Shown piece by piece: positions 18,360 to 27,044 of a stretch of DNA of 64,000 nucleotides. The stretch covers positions 372,001 through 436,000 of the forward strand of contig CANQJT010000001.1 of assembly GCA_947624325.1 (NCBI GenBank). Direction: 5' to 3'. The stretch's first letter is position 1. Every line of letters begins with the position of its first letter. A model generated the notes under the pieces. That model was not told the DNA's origin and searched no databases. It saw only the letters and a list, made by a program, of their open reading frames with translations. This DNA is from Candidatus Gastranaerophilales bacterium (GTDB lineage Bacteria; Cyanobacteriota; Vampirovibrionia; Gastranaerophilales; Gastranaerophilaceae). The position numbers and the translations under genes were made by a program.

Positions 18360-18851
18360 ATGGATGAAAATTTTCAAAATAATTCAGGAGAAGAAGAACT
18401 TAGTTATCTTCCGCCACAGATTGCAAATAAATTTAACTGGGGCGCAGCTTTTTTTGCGGAAGCTTGGCTTAGAAATACTATAGAATATAGCAAACATAAA
18501 AAATATATTCTCAAAAAGACTTTAAAATTTTCTATCATAACTTACTCATTTTTAACACTTTCTATACTTATTTTACCAATAATATGTATTTATATAGAGG
18601 AAACAAAATTTTATTCTACATATAATTTCTATATTATACTTTTAACAGGAGTGTTAGCATTCTGTACAATTATAATTCGTAGTATATTCTGGGGGAAAAA
18701 TGGTAATTTATTAGCCTGGCAAACAAAGAGATGGGAAAGTTTTGAACAATTTAATAAAGAACAAAGGAAATGGACTATGTACAGTTTATTGTACATAATG
18801 ATACCATTGTTAATTATAGCTATTGCGTTCATATGTGATTTATCAAAATAA
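18360..18851 (+). CDS. Small membrane protein, DUF2628-like
   Basis: A 163-residue protein with AAAAGGAG before ATG. The segment NKFNWGAAFFAEAWLRNTI resembles the FNWGAFF motif of DUF2628-type membrane proteins. Three membrane helices are visible at about 55-77, 88-110 and 138-160. The N-terminal 35 residues are acidic and cytoplasmic-looking. Function unknown. A terminator follows. Confidence 0.7.
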   Translation: MDENFQNNSGEEELSYLPPQIANKFNWGAAFFAEAWLRNTIEYSKHKKYILKKTLKFSIITYSFLTLSILILPIICIYIEETKFYSTYNFYIILLTGVLAFCTIIIRSIFWGKNGNLLAWQTKRWESFEQFNKEQRKWTMYSLLYIMIPLLIIAIAFICDLSK

Positions 18852-18870
18852 CATTAAAAATAGAAAACAC

Positions 18871-18901
18871 AAAAAGTCCCCGAGTATTTGCGGGGACTTT
18901 T
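18871..18901. terminator. Bidirectional terminator
   Basis: AAAAGTCCCC / GGGGACTTTT stem with a 10-base loop, between the stops of convergent genes at 18851 and 18927. Confidence 0.88.
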
Positions 18902-18926
18902 GCACCTCTTGAAGAGATAGGTTATA

Positions 18927-20957
18927 TTATTGTTCGTGACAACCAAAAGCTATGGTAACTTTTTCTCTCGGGTTAACCGAAGAAACTCTCATACCTTTAG
19001 GATCAACAAGGTAGCTGATTTCGTCGCCCGTGTACTGGAATAATCCCATAGTACCTGATAAAGCCGTTCTTGTTAAATCAACAGGGGCAGTAACAATTGC
19101 TTTACCAACATCGACATAGCTTCTTCCTGCAGCTTTAAATTGACCTTGGAAAATTTCACCGGTACCGACACCAACACCTGAAACAACCTGTTCAACTGCG
19201 TTTGATGCACTAACTATTGCGCCGCCAACGGTTCTACCTACATCACCTAATAATCCGCCTACCCAAGTGAATGGGAATTCTACTATTCTTGCTACGGCAT
19301 TAGGATTTTTAACTTTATTAACCTGAGCGGTTAAGATTTGGTTAGGTAATTGCGCTTTGCATTTTCCGTTTTTAATTGTCTCAAATGATAATTTTATTGC
19401 ACCTTGGCAATGTTTTGTAGGTCTAACGACTTCTAAAACTTTACCGTATACTTTAGAACCTGCAGGGAACTCTAACCCGTTAATTGTTACTGAATCAATA
19501 GTTGTTGCGGAAAATCTGTCACCTATGTTAGCGGATTTTGCACTTATTTCATCACTAAAGGTTAATTGAAGTGTAGGGATGGTAACTGTTTCTTCATTTT
19601 CATAGTAAGCCTTTTTAGGCGCACATCCGCAGTCATTTGATGTTACTTTATCATCTTTGCTGTAGCCTAAAGCTACTCTGACATTTTCTAACATAGAAGC
19701 AATTTCTGCACGGCTGGCATCTTGATTAGGACTGATTTCATTAGGATTTGGGAAATCAGAAATTCCGCCTGTTTCAAGAACTTTTGCAACGGGAACTTTT
19801 GCCCAATCAGGAACTTTATTTCCGTCACAGTATTTATTTAATACTTCTTCAGCCTTACAATCATCCATAGGACAGTTTATGCCTTTTGCCATTATAGAGA
19901 ATGCTTCTGCTCTTGATATAGGCTGATTTGGTTTAAACATATTGTTGGGGTATCCTGCCATTAAGCCGTTAGATACAGCCTTTGCAATAGTTTTATTTGC
20001 CCAGTGTGATTGAGGTACGTCTTTGAACATATTGTTAGGACATGTAACATCGTCATTTAAATTAAAACCTTTAACAACCAGAGTCGCCATTTCCGCTCTT
20101 GATACAGGAAGGTTTGGTTTAAATGTTCTATCCGGATATCCTGCAATTACATTATTATCTGTTAAAGTATTAATATCACAGCTTGCCCAGTATCCGTCAG
20201 GAACATCTTCAAAAGCACTGACAATAGGTGCTGCACCGCCTGTTGCTGCAGAATATTCAAATGGTTCAAAAGATTTTCTCATAACATCCATACTTGTGTT
20301 TGTATGAATTTGAACAGGGCATCCTGCACCGTCAATATGCATAGGATTTCTATCTACGGGAATACCGTTTAAATAAGGTGCATTATCCAAGCAAGGCATA
20401 GGAGCAGCCGCTCCGGTCATAGAACCGTCTTGGCATCCGCATCCGCAATCATTAGCTATAGAAGGTGTTTCAGATACAGGTATACCTCTAAAACCGACTC
20501 TTGAGTCATCGCCTAAAAATATTCCGTTATTTCTTTCACCTACTACTTGGTTGTGTCCGTATATTGCATTAGGATATGCATATACTTGCTGTTCAAATTT
20601 TTTACCGTCATTTGTTTGCGGACAAACGGCACAAGTCGGGTTTGATGGTGCCGGACATTGTGCTATCGGCGGACAAGCATTACAATCATCTGCTAAAGGT
20701 CTGCAAGAATCACAGTCTGATTTTGCTTCGCACGGATCAGTTGTTTTACTTTGGCAAGAACAACTGTCTATATCATTATGACATTTCGGACATGTTGCTG
20801 TTTGTGGTGTCACAGGAGAAGAGCATCCAGACAAAGGGCAAGCCGCCAAAAGCTCATTTGATGTTTCAGTTGCTGTTTCTTGTGTAAAACCTGCATTTGT
20901 ACCTGCCATTACTCCGAGTGTTAATACGGCGGCAAGTGTCATTTTGTTTATTTTCAT
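18927..20957 (-). CDS. Cysteine-rich SLH-domain envelope protein
   Basis: A 676-residue exported protein with a strong AAGGAGG site. A signal peptide covers about 1-22 (cleavage near TNA). Residues 40-112 hold 14 cysteines, many as CxxC or CxC, with more in DCGCGCQDG (170-177). Three SLH domains follow at about 249-296, 311-360 and 375-427 (for example FKDVPQSHWA and PNQPISRAEAF). SLH domains anchor proteins to cell-wall polymers and occur in outer-membrane tethering proteins of cyanobacterial relatives. Residues 450-560 form a beta-rich domain and the C-terminus is Gly/Val-rich. I see no porin barrel. Probably an abundant envelope protein; its exact role is unknown. Confidence 0.88.
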   Translation of the reverse strand: MKINKMTLAAVLTLGVMAGTNAGFTQETATETSNELLAACPLSGCSSPVTPQTATCPKCHNDIDSCSCQSKTTDPCEAKSDCDSCRPLADDCNACPPIAQCPAPSNPTCAVCPQTNDGKKFEQQVYAYPNAIYGHNQVVGERNNGIFLGDDSRVGFRGIPVSETPSIANDCGCGCQDGSMTGAAAPMPCLDNAPYLNGIPVDRNPMHIDGAGCPVQIHTNTSMDVMRKSFEPFEYSAATGGAAPIVSAFEDVPDGYWASCDINTLTDNNVIAGYPDRTFKPNLPVSRAEMATLVVKGFNLNDDVTCPNNMFKDVPQSHWANKTIAKAVSNGLMAGYPNNMFKPNQPISRAEAFSIMAKGINCPMDDCKAEEVLNKYCDGNKVPDWAKVPVAKVLETGGISDFPNPNEISPNQDASRAEIASMLENVRVALGYSKDDKVTSNDCGCAPKKAYYENEETVTIPTLQLTFSDEISAKSANIGDRFSATTIDSVTINGLEFPAGSKVYGKVLEVVRPTKHCQGAIKLSFETIKNGKCKAQLPNQILTAQVNKVKNPNAVARIVEFPFTWVGGLLGDVGRTVGGAIVSASNAVEQVVSGVGVGTGEIFQGQFKAAGRSYVDVGKAIVTAPVDLTRTALSGTMGLFQYTGDEISYLVDPKGMRVSSVNPREKVTIAFGCHEQ

Positions 20958-20978
20958 TTTTCCTCCTTGTTCATAAAA

Positions 20979-21001
20979 GAAATGTTACAGGCAAACATTT
21001 C
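20979..21001 (-). promoter_or_regulatory. 5'-leader hairpin of the SLH gene
   Basis: GAAATGTT (20979-20986) and AACATTTC (20994-21001) form an 8-base stem with a 7-base loop in the SLH gene leader, about 13 bases before its Shine-Dalgarno sequence. A 5' mRNA-stabilising hairpin is plausible for an abundant envelope protein. Inferred only. Confidence 0.35.
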
Positions 21002-21188
21002 CTTTTCTCTCTATTTTTTTATTTTATTTTCTTTTCTATCTTTGAATTATGATATGTATTGCCCCCTCTATTCATTGCCTTATTTTAGTATTTATTAGGC
21101 TATTTATCGGATAGAGCAAAATTTGAATTCATACTTGAAGTGGATTTTTATTTTATTAAAACTGCTAGAATAAATTATGGGAGTGATT

Positions 21189-21305
21189 ATGAACTTAAAC
21201 GAATGCTGTCTTTTAAACTTTTTAATAAATCCTGATGAAATAAAAGAATTATCTGAAATCTTTTTGAAGAATATTGAAGAAATTGAAAAAAGCTCAAATG
21301 GTTGA
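21189..21305 (+). CDS. Possible small protein of 38 residues
   Basis: ATG follows GGGAG with proper spacing. The product begins MNLNECCLLNFLINPDEIKE and ends with an acidic helix; there are two adjacent cysteines. The reading frame is followed 45 bases later by a strong terminator and lies in an otherwise empty interval, so it is probably a transcribed gene. No similarity is known to me. Confidence 0.45.
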   Translation: MNLNECCLLNFLINPDEIKELSEIFLKNIEEIEKSSNG

Positions 21306-21349
21306 TACTACCGTTATGAACTGTGCAGCATAAAAAATAACAAAAATAA

Positions 21350-21378
21350 AAAAGGACTAATTTTAAATTAGTCCTTTT
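21350..21378 (+). terminator. Rho-independent terminator after the small protein
   Basis: AAAGGACTAATTT / AAATTAGTCCTTT stem with almost no loop, then Ts. It ends the transcript carrying the 38-residue frame. Confidence 0.82.
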
Positions 21379-21492
21379 TTACTGTATATATATAAAAAAT
21401 TTTGTAAATTTATGTTAAATAATACCTTAAGATGCTCAATTTTTACCATTTACCTGCTTTATTTAATTTGCAATATATTTGGAGAAATCATC

Positions 21493-23850
21493 GTGATAGT
21501 AAATTCAGTTAATAATGCGTTTAAAATCGCACAAAGTAAAGATGAATCAGTAAAACAAAATCAACAAAACAAAACTCCTGAGAAACAAATAAATGAAATT
21601 TCAAATATATGCTATAAACCGATATCATTCGGAAGAACACTTGCCGAACATAAAAGCTGGGGTGCAGTTATAGACCCTAAAACAAAAGAGGCATCATTTA
21701 AACTTTTTACATACCCTGATACAAAAAAAGTAACGGTTACCGTAAAAAAAAGAAATAAAAAACAAGAAAAAACATATGAATTGCAAAATAAAGGCAACGG
21801 AATTTTTGAAACAGCAAAAAAAATTCCATCAGGTGAAGTTCAAAACGGCGACAAATATTATTATACAATCTATAAAGGCAACGGCGATATAGACAAAGTT
21901 AAAGATCCATACTCATTCAGACAAGAACAGCTTTTAAATGAATCTGTTATATATGACCATTCTTTATTTAACTGGACTGATGATGAATGGTTTAAAAGTG
22001 ATAAAAACAGAATTTCCCGTAAAGCAAATAAAGAAAACGGGTTAAAATCAATAAACAGTGCAAGAATATATGAATTTAATCCTGCAACATTTACACAAAA
22101 GGGAACATTTAAAAGTGCAAAATCAATGCTGAATTCAGTAAAAGATATGGGCTTCAATGCAATAGAAATCATGCCTGTAGAAAATACATATTCATTTAAT
22201 TGGGGGTATGACGGAGTCGATAAATTTGCACCGTCTGAACATTTAGGCGGCCCTGATGAATTAAAATCATTAATTGATTATGCACATAATATCGGGTTAA
22301 ATGTAATAATGGATATGGTTCCTAACCATTTAGGACCTGATGGCGCTTCATTATTAAAAACAGGACCTTATGTAAAAGGAAGTAATGATTTTGGCGAAGC
22401 ATTTAATTATGAAGGAAAAAATTCAAAATATGTCCGGGATTATATTATTAATGCCGCATTAAATTGGCTTGATAATTACCATTGCGACGGATTAAGACTC
22501 GATATGACAAAATATATGGAATCTGATTTTACAATGAAACAAATTGCCGCTGAAGTCAATTATCACAAACCTGATGCATTCTTAATAGCAGAAGATGGAA
22601 GAGGTAATGATTACAGAGTTACAGCTCCGCTTGAAAAAATTGATTCCGAAGAAGGGAATAACGAACAAAGTCATTGCAGGGCAATAGAAAATATTGAAAA
22701 GAACAGAGTGTCTCTTGACAAATTAGGATTTAACAGCGAATGGGATTTTTATTTCTATCACACTTTAAATGAATGCCTATATGGCAATGTAGATTTAGAT
22801 AATCTTGAAAATGCGCTCTATAGCGGAAGTTCAAGAGTAAAATATGTTATGAGCCACGATGAAATAGGCAATTTTGAAGGTTCAAGACTTATTTCAAAAT
22901 TACTTGTACCTATGCTAAACTTAAATGAAAATATTCAGCTTAACTATAATGATATGCAAAGAGTTAAAGATTTAAGCGCAATAAAAAATATATCTGAACA
23001 TACTGCATACAATAGAGTAAAAGCACAAAAAGCCCAACTTACATCCGAAAAACTCGCTATTCTTCTGCAAACAGGTTACTTGGACGAATATAAAACAAAC
23101 ACACCTAATATTTCTTCACAAAAAAAACGAGCTATACAAAAAGCATTTGAAAATGATGTTTTAATTCCTCTGGGAATAAAAAGAGATTCGGGAATAACAG
23201 TTGAAGCATTAAATCAAATCTATAAAAAAGCTTATGATAAATATAAAATGGTGCTTGCAAGGACTTATGCAACTCCCGGACAGAAAATGGTATTTCAAGG
23301 TGATGAAAAAGCGGACTTAACTCCGTTCAGATTTTTCAGAGAATTTGAATCCGTACCTAATGAACATTACTTATATGTTGAAAAGGGATATAACACAGGT
23401 CTTAAAGGCTTTATTGAATCAAAACTCGGTAATTTAAAATATTCACCTGAAGGAAAAGATAACATCAGCAAATTTAAAAATTTAACTAAAGATTTAAACA
23501 GGATAAATGAAGAAAATCCTGCATTATCAGACGGTTATATAGTAAGAGAAAATACCGTAAAACACCCCGTCTCAAAAGTTATAGGAACGCATATAAAAGC
23601 AAAAAATGCAGATAATGAAATATTTGCAATAACAAACTTTATGGATGCGGAATACCCCAGACTTGATGCTTCAAGCTATTTTATTAACTTCCCGAAAGGA
23701 CAATGGCAGGAAATATTAAATACCGACAGCACTCACTATGACGGTTCGGGAGCATTTAAAAATAATCAACTTATCATAAGTGACGGTGAAAATAAAAATC
23801 CTATTAAAATGGCAGCTTATTCAACATTAATATTTAAAAAAGTAGGTTAA
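21493..23850 (+). CDS. GH13 alpha-amylase superfamily enzyme (GlgB/TreZ-like)
   Basis: A 785-residue enzyme started at GTG, 8 bases after GGAG; an upstream ATG frame would add 27 hydrophobic residues lacking a ribosome site. An N-terminal segment with ISFGR (45-48 region) leads into a CBM48-like beta domain (about 50-150). The GH13 barrel has nucleophile Asp337 (DGLRLDMTKY), acid Glu367 (LIAEDGRGNDYR) and Asp456 (MSHDEIGN). The AEDGR form resembles trehalohydrolase and branching enzymes, so the substrate is probably alpha-1,4-glucan or a malto-oligosaccharide. Roughly 130 residues of mostly helical sequence are inserted between the third catalytic Asp and TPGQKMVFQGDE, where other members have a short link. 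Confidence 0.85.
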   Translation: MIVNSVNNAFKIAQSKDESVKQNQQNKTPEKQINEISNICYKPISFGRTLAEHKSWGAVIDPKTKEASFKLFTYPDTKKVTVTVKKRNKKQEKTYELQNKGNGIFETAKKIPSGEVQNGDKYYYTIYKGNGDIDKVKDPYSFRQEQLLNESVIYDHSLFNWTDDEWFKSDKNRISRKANKENGLKSINSARIYEFNPATFTQKGTFKSAKSMLNSVKDMGFNAIEIMPVENTYSFNWGYDGVDKFAPSEHLGGPDELKSLIDYAHNIGLNVIMDMVPNHLGPDGASLLKTGPYVKGSNDFGEAFNYEGKNSKYVRDYIINAALNWLDNYHCDGLRLDMTKYMESDFTMKQIAAEVNYHKPDAFLIAEDGRGNDYRVTAPLEKIDSEEGNNEQSHCRAIENIEKNRVSLDKLGFNSEWDFYFYHTLNECLYGNVDLDNLENALYSGSSRVKYVMSHDEIGNFEGSRLISKLLVPMLNLNENIQLNYNDMQRVKDLSAIKNISEHTAYNRVKAQKAQLTSEKLAILLQTGYLDEYKTNTPNISSQKKRAIQKAFENDVLIPLGIKRDSGITVEALNQIYKKAYDKYKMVLARTYATPGQKMVFQGDEKADLTPFRFFREFESVPNEHYLYVEKGYNTGLKGFIESKLGNLKYSPEGKDNISKFKNLTKDLNRINEENPALSDGYIVRENTVKHPVSKVIGTHIKAKNADNEIFAITNFMDAEYPRLDASSYFINFPKGQWQEILNTDSTHYDGSGAFKNNQLIISDGENKNPIKMAAYSTLIFKKVG

Positions 23851-24497
23851 TTTTTTTCTGCAAGCCAGCGAGAATTAACATATTCAACACTTTTCAACTC
23901 GCCTTTTCTTGCGCCTTTTGTATAATATATCGGATTAAAATATACCCTTAAAAACATATTACTGCCGTCCTCAGCCTGTATCCTTTTTTCCGGTCTGAGT
24001 ATAAAATTTCTTTGTTTATCAAAAAAAGTACGATTTTCAAGCCTTACTTTATATGTATCTGTTCTACCGTATCTGTCAAGTGCCTCTGCTTTTGCTATTC
24101 CTATAGGTTTTGCCATTAAATCAATTTCATTCGCATCTAATCCTGTAACAAGAGCAGGTCGAACTATTGAATTTTTTTCGGTATTATTTTTTGCCAAATC
24201 AGGCTTTATAAGTTTTTTTGTTTTAGGGCTGTAATAGTCATAATAAGACCTTACAAGAGGCATCTTTCTGTAATCATTATCAACACTTTTATATTTATCT
24301 ACAAATGAAAGATTTGAATTTTTACTCTCAGGTGCATTTAAACTAGAAACAAGCATTCTTTGACATTTTTTAACAGTTTCTTCATCTTCTGCCTTGATAT
24401 ATTTATATTGATTTTCACCAATTTTTTCGCTCTTTAAAAAATACTGAACCGGAACATATGCTTTAAATGATAGTGCATTAACATTATTAATTTTCAT
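23847..24497 (-). CDS. Unknown protein with N-terminal SFKA motif (216 residues)
   Basis: Not recognised. It begins MKINNVNALSFKAYVPVQY, a short N-terminal LSFKA motif like the SFG motif in several other proteins here. The rest is a mixed charged globular protein rich in Lys, Tyr and Arg, with no signal peptide or membrane segment. Its stop codon overlaps that of the convergent GH13 gene by 4 bases. A 27-base palindrome sits directly before its ribosome site. Confidence 0.65.
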   Translation of the reverse strand: MKINNVNALSFKAYVPVQYFLKSEKIGENQYKYIKAEDEETVKKCQRMLVSSLNAPESKNSNLSFVDKYKSVDNDYRKMPLVRSYYDYYSPKTKKLIKPDLAKNNTEKNSIVRPALVTGLDANEIDLMAKPIGIAKAEALDRYGRTDTYKVRLENRTFFDKQRNFILRPEKRIQAEDGSNMFLRVYFNPIYYTKGARKGELKSVEYVNSRWLAEKN

Positions 24498-24506
24498 AAA
24501 AATACC

Positions 24507-24533
24507 TCTTTTTCGTGATTAAATCACGAAAAA
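24507..24533 (-). promoter_or_regulatory. Hairpin/palindrome overlapping the ribosome-site region
   Basis: CTTTTTCGTGAT / ATCACGAAAAAG, a 12-base perfect stem with a 3-base loop. On the transcribed strand it ends in AAAAAG directly followed by AGGT, the ribosome site of the 216-residue protein. A closely similar hairpin precedes the neighbouring ferritin-like gene at 24885-24910. It could be a repressor operator or an RNA switch on translation. Confidence 0.5.
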
Positions 24534-24569
24534 GAAATATTTTGTTATTTTATGAAAATTAATTTACAA

Positions 24570-24872
24570 TTAATCTTTTAGCCCCATTACTTCAGATGCT
24601 TCTTCCCAGCCATCTTTATAAAAATCCTTTTCATCAGGGCAAAGTTCTTTTAATAATCTTAAAAAATTACCGACATGCTCTTTTTCATCACCTGCCACTT
24701 CAGTTAAAAGTTTTTTTGCATTTTCATCCTCGGTGGAATCCCTTAATTGTTCATAAAGCTGAATAGCTTCAAATTCCGATGCTATACTAAATCTTACAGC
24801 CCTTATCAGTTCATTTTTATCTAATTTTCTTTCGCATTTATTTCCGCTGAACGGTTGTGAAAATTCAGGCAT
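24570..24872 (-). CDS. Small ferritin-like protein (rubrerythrin/EncFtn type)
   Basis: A 100-residue helical protein with GGAGG before ATG. ASEFEAIQLYEQ and GDEKEHVGNFLRLL give the Glu ... Glu-x-x-His iron ligands of ferritin-like di-iron proteins. Length and layout resemble both single-hairpin rubrerythrin-like proteins and encapsulated ferritins, which build their di-iron site at a dimer interface. No encapsulin shell gene is in the window. A role in iron storage or peroxide handling is inferred. Confidence 0.78.
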   Translation of the reverse strand: MPEFSQPFSGNKCERKLDKNELIRAVRFSIASEFEAIQLYEQLRDSTEDENAKKLLTEVAGDEKEHVGNFLRLLKELCPDEKDFYKDGWEEASEVMGLKD

Positions 24873-24884
24873 AATAATTTCCTC

Positions 24885-24910
24885 CTTTTTTGTGATAATT
24901 TCACAAAAAG
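24885..24910 (-). promoter_or_regulatory. Second hairpin/palindrome overlapping the ribosome site
   Basis: CTTTTTTGTGA / TCACAAAAAG with loop TAATT. On the transcribed strand its right arm ends in AAAAAAG and runs into the GGAGG site of the ferritin-like gene. It is the partner of the hairpin at 24507-24533, with the same T-run/GTGA/TCAC/A-run layout. Confidence 0.5.
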
Positions 24911-24947
24911 TAAAGGATAAAATCAGCTTAATGTATATTTTATCAGG

Positions 24948-25307
24948 CTACTTTTCAATAGCAAAAATTGTGCCTGATTTTTTTATATAAAAAGTCAGAG
25001 GAATTTGAAACTTTTGAGAGCAGGCATCAAACGTCCATATCTCTTTCCAATAGCCTTTTATATATTTATCATTTTTCTTTACAACATCATAAGGTCCATG
25101 GATTAACTGGGTATCTGTTACCTTATAATCACTGCACAGAGGATAATCTTTTTCCGACATTAAATATACTTTTTTTAAAACATTATATTGAAGTGCATCA
25201 TTGGCAATAGAATTTCCGGGCAAGGGGAAATTAAAATCAAATCCCCTTGCATTTGTACTCATACCAATTAAAAACAAGCATAATATAATAAACAGTCTTT
25301 TATTCAA
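24948..25307 (-). CDS. Small secreted protein (119 residues)
   Basis: Not recognised. A signal peptide covers about 1-20 (MNKRLFIILCLFLIGMSTNA). The mature part is about 98 residues with two cysteines (CSDYK, DACSQ) that could form a disulfide. It starts 5 bases after the serpin-like gene, with the ribosome site inside that gene, so the two are co-expressed and probably act in the same compartment. Confidence 0.7.
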   Translation of the reverse strand: MNKRLFIILCLFLIGMSTNARGFDFNFPLPGNSIANDALQYNVLKKVYLMSEKDYPLCSDYKVTDTQLIHGPYDVVKKNDKYIKGYWKEIWTFDACSQKFQIPLTFYIKKSGTIFAIEK

Positions 25308-25312
25308 ATTTA

Positions 25313-26383
25313 TTATTTCTCCGCTTTTACAAGGTACTCGGTATCTTTAACAGTCATTGCAAAATAAGGAGCTTCTTTGCCTTTTTCTAATAAGAATAAA
25401 ACAAACGGTTTATCGAAATAGAAATATTTAGGTTTGTTCGGGTCCGGTGTAAATGCAGTTCTCATAACCGCTATAGCTGCTTCGCTCTTTAAACTTCCGC
25501 CCTTATTATCCATTTTAAATTTAATTGTTTGTAATGCCTGCGTGATTACAATATTTGTACCTTTGATTTTCTTATTGCACAGTTCACTGTATGAAATCAA
25601 TTTATCAACATTTAAATCGGGAACTTTTAATTCATCCTTATTCCCCATTTTATCTTCATCTGCTTTATTTAAAACATCCGCATAATGATTTTCCAATGTG
25701 TCTTCTTTATCGGTTCTGAATAATATAACTTCTTCATTTTCATTAGTTAAAAGCTTAACAGCATATTCATTTTCATTAGTATAGAAAAGTACTTTTACAT
25801 TTTCTTTAACTTTCTTTTTTGAATGTTTTGTAACACCGAAAAATTTATATGACTCTTCGGAATTATTAAATTTATCGGCATCAAGCCTGTCAAAAGGAGT
25901 AAGGAATGTAAAATCCTTCTTTAACATTGCATAAAATAAATATGTTTTATCGTTCCAAACGATATTGGCAAGAATATCGCTTTTTTCGTTAAATTTTTTC
26001 TTTATTGATTTTTCAATATGTTTTCTTAAAGATTTTGTTGCTTTACCTTGAGCTATAAAATATGATTTTTCGGAAAGAATATCTTTTGTATAAAGTCTTT
26101 TATTAAGTTCATCAGCAATAGGAGGATTTCCGCCTTCAAATTCAACTTTCTTTCCGCCTGTTACTTTATCCATAAATTCATTCCAAACGAGCTGAAATGT
26201 AACGCACCATGTGTCCTGATAAGGTTTATGAACTTCTTTATCGGCTTCAGTTTGAATAGCAGGAGCTTCTATAGGTGTTACAACTTGCGTATTATTATCA
26301 ACTGATTTTGCACCGCAAAGCATTATGCAAAACATTGAGAAAGTAATTACACTAATAATTGAAAATAATTTTTTAATTTTCAT
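25313..26383 (-). CDS. Secreted serpin-like protein
   Basis: A 356-residue protein with AAAAAGGAG before ATG and a signal peptide (about 1-25). The C-terminal FYFDKPFVLFL matches the PROSITE serpin signature as I know it. Before it lie KFKMDNKGGSLKSEAAIAVM, where serpins have the vDExGTEAAAAT hinge, and a variable loop of the right size. Weaker serpin-like features upstream are LANIVWNDK and the DFTFLTPFDRLDADKFN region (serpin NaiyFkg.W...F). Serpins trap serine or cysteine proteases by a suicide mechanism. The hinge is degenerate, so inhibitory activity is uncertain. It forms an operon with the small secreted protein downstream. Confidence 0.6.
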   Translation of the reverse strand: MKIKKLFSIISVITFSMFCIMLCGAKSVDNNTQVVTPIEAPAIQTEADKEVHKPYQDTWCVTFQLVWNEFMDKVTGGKKVEFEGGNPPIADELNKRLYTKDILSEKSYFIAQGKATKSLRKHIEKSIKKKFNEKSDILANIVWNDKTYLFYAMLKKDFTFLTPFDRLDADKFNNSEESYKFFGVTKHSKKKVKENVKVLFYTNENEYAVKLLTNENEEVILFRTDKEDTLENHYADVLNKADEDKMGNKDELKVPDLNVDKLISYSELCNKKIKGTNIVITQALQTIKFKMDNKGGSLKSEAAIAVMRTAFTPDPNKPKYFYFDKPFVLFLLEKGKEAPYFAMTVKDTEYLVKAEK

Positions 26384-26462
26384 ATAAATCTCCTTTTTAT
26401 AATATTATATTACAAATAGCAAAAATTATTTTCAGCATTTTTCTACAAAAAGAGGGAAAAAA

Positions 26463-27044
26463 ATGAGCATACAAAATATAAGTTTCGGAAAAAAATTAAT
26501 CGGTTATTGCAATGTTGTAAATGCAGAAGATAAAAAGAAAACAAATGCAATTATTTGGGAATTGGATCCAAAAAATCCACAGGATTTAAAAGATGCAGAA
26601 CTTAGTAAAACAACAGGGAAATCCATATATCCTGATATGTACTATCAATTTATCAAAGGTTCACAAATTCCCGACTATAAATTTTATATAGTAACAAACG
26701 GAACAACGGGTGAAGTAATTTCCTGTGCACAAACATCTCTGCATATGAACAATGACCGTAAAAATACATATAAATATATGCTTATAGATGAACTTGAAGA
26801 AAATAAAAAATATATAAACGGAGCAGATGTACTTCTGGCATATTTAGCAAATGATGCGCAAAATGAAAACAGTTGTAATTGTTCCGACAAAATCAGGACG
26901 GCTTTTACAGATAAACTGCAAGGTGCTTTAACCCGAACTAAATTTATAAAGAGGAAAAACGGAATCTGGGAGCTTCCTAAAAAAACAATGAAAAATACCG
27001 TAGATTACGGAACAGAAAAACATCAACTGGAAATCAGCTGTTAA
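26463..27044 (+). CDS. Unknown protein with N-terminal SFGK motif (193 residues)
   Basis: It begins [15 protein letters not shown], another short N-terminal SFG motif. The middle, [21 protein letters not shown] followed by [12 protein letters not shown], looks a little like the core of GNAT acetyltransferases, but the acetyl-CoA loop is not convincing. There is no signal peptide. Its 3' end overlaps the convergent rnhA by 11 bases. Function unknown. Confidence 0.62.
   Translation: MSIQNISFGKKLIGYCNVVNAEDKKKTNAIIWELDPKNPQDLKDAELSKTTGKSIYPDMYYQFIKGSQIPDYKFYIVTNGTTGEVISCAQTSLHMNNDRKNTYKYMLIDELEENKKYINGADVLLAYLANDAQNENSCNCSDKIRTAFTDKLQGALTRTKFIKRKNGIWELPKKTMKNTVDYGTEKHQLEISC

Noticed and set aside
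24885-24910. CRP-like site TGTGA...TCACA
   Set aside because: The spacer is 5 bases, not the 6 of CRP sites, and the palindrome overlaps the ribosome site, so a hairpin or another operator fits better.
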